Source of the DNA: Rhizobium sp. Q54
GTDB taxonomy: Bacteria; Pseudomonadota; Alphaproteobacteria; Rickettsiales; UBA1997
Assembly (NCBI GenBank): GCA_945865855.1
Contig: CAMBES010000079.1
Location: 1-6,394 of the forward strand
DNA length: 6,394 bases
Direction: 5' to 3'
Shown here: in pieces, positions 6,312-6,394 of the stretch
How the letters are laid out: every line of letters begins with the position of its first letter
How positions within the stretch are numbered: the first letter of the stretch is position 1
Notes under the pieces: generated by a model
Databases searched by the model: none
What the model saw: only the letters and a program-made list of their open reading frames with translations
What the model was told of the DNA's origin: nothing
Made by a program: the position numbers and the translations under genes

Positions 6312-6378
6312 AATTTATCAGGTAATTAACCCGCGCTTCAATGTTGAGCTAGATAGATATAGCTTTTTAGGCTGTCAA
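6312..6378 (-). promoter_or_regulatory. Candidate promoters of the prepilin gene
   Basis: On the minus strand a perfect TTGACA (6373-6378) is followed after 17 bp by TATCTA (6350-6355), a fair -10 box. A second candidate closer to the gene is TTGAAG (6336-6341) with TAAATT (6312-6317) after 18 bp. The ATG at 6274 would follow a leader of about 70 or 30 bases respectively. No Shine-Dalgarno sequence is evident. A 10-bp palindrome, TTGTTAACAA (6279-6288), lies just before the start codon and overlaps a second inverted repeat, AACAA-G-TTGTT; either could be an operator or affect translation. Confidence 0.45.
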
Positions 6379-6394
6379 ATAATTTTTTATAAAA

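Overview
The window is AT-rich DNA from a Gram-negative bacterium: it encodes a TonB-dependent outer-membrane receptor, a second probable outer-membrane barrel ending in Phe, and a prepilin-type protein. GshA of the Acidithiobacillus-type family and the style of the peptidase C26 and prepilin genes point to Proteobacteria, most likely an alphaproteobacterium. The prepilin resembles those I associate with Rickettsiales-like or related host-associated and environmental lineages. That placement is inferred from memory of sequence style and is not tested. Shine-Dalgarno sequences are weak or absent before most genes.

Positions 1-1901 (+) form an iron-uptake unit. It starts with the C-terminal 351 residues of a catecholate-siderophore-type TonB receptor, whose 5' end lies outside the window. 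After 43 bp comes a short four-helix PepSY-TM membrane protein with conserved histidines, started by TTG. The likely logic is ferric-siderophore import followed by heme-dependent iron reduction at the inner membrane.

Positions 1902-2156 hold no gene. They contain one copy of a dispersed REP-like repeat, a perfect 22-bp palindrome inside a wider inverted repeat, and a possible promoter/operator.

Positions 2157-4952 (+) carry a signal-peptide outer-membrane protein of unknown function that is broken by an apparent 1-nt frameshift. It is followed 35 bp later by gshA (glutamate-cysteine ligase), which overlaps a peptidase C26 / class I glutamine amidotransferase gene by ATGA. The last two look translationally coupled and suggest gamma-glutamyl compound metabolism. 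No gshB is visible.

Positions 4930-6394 (-) carry a small three-helix membrane protein whose 3' end overlaps the C26 gene by 23 bp tail-to-tail. Next come a REP-like inverted repeat, a strong intrinsic terminator, and a 284-residue prepilin-like protein with its own upstream promoter.

I see no convincingly new multi-gene system, no tRNA or rRNA, no CRISPR array and no transposase. The points most worth a second look are the gshA-C26 pair, the frameshifted outer-membrane gene, the hairpin covering the gshA ribosome-binding region, and the structured gap at 1981-2061.
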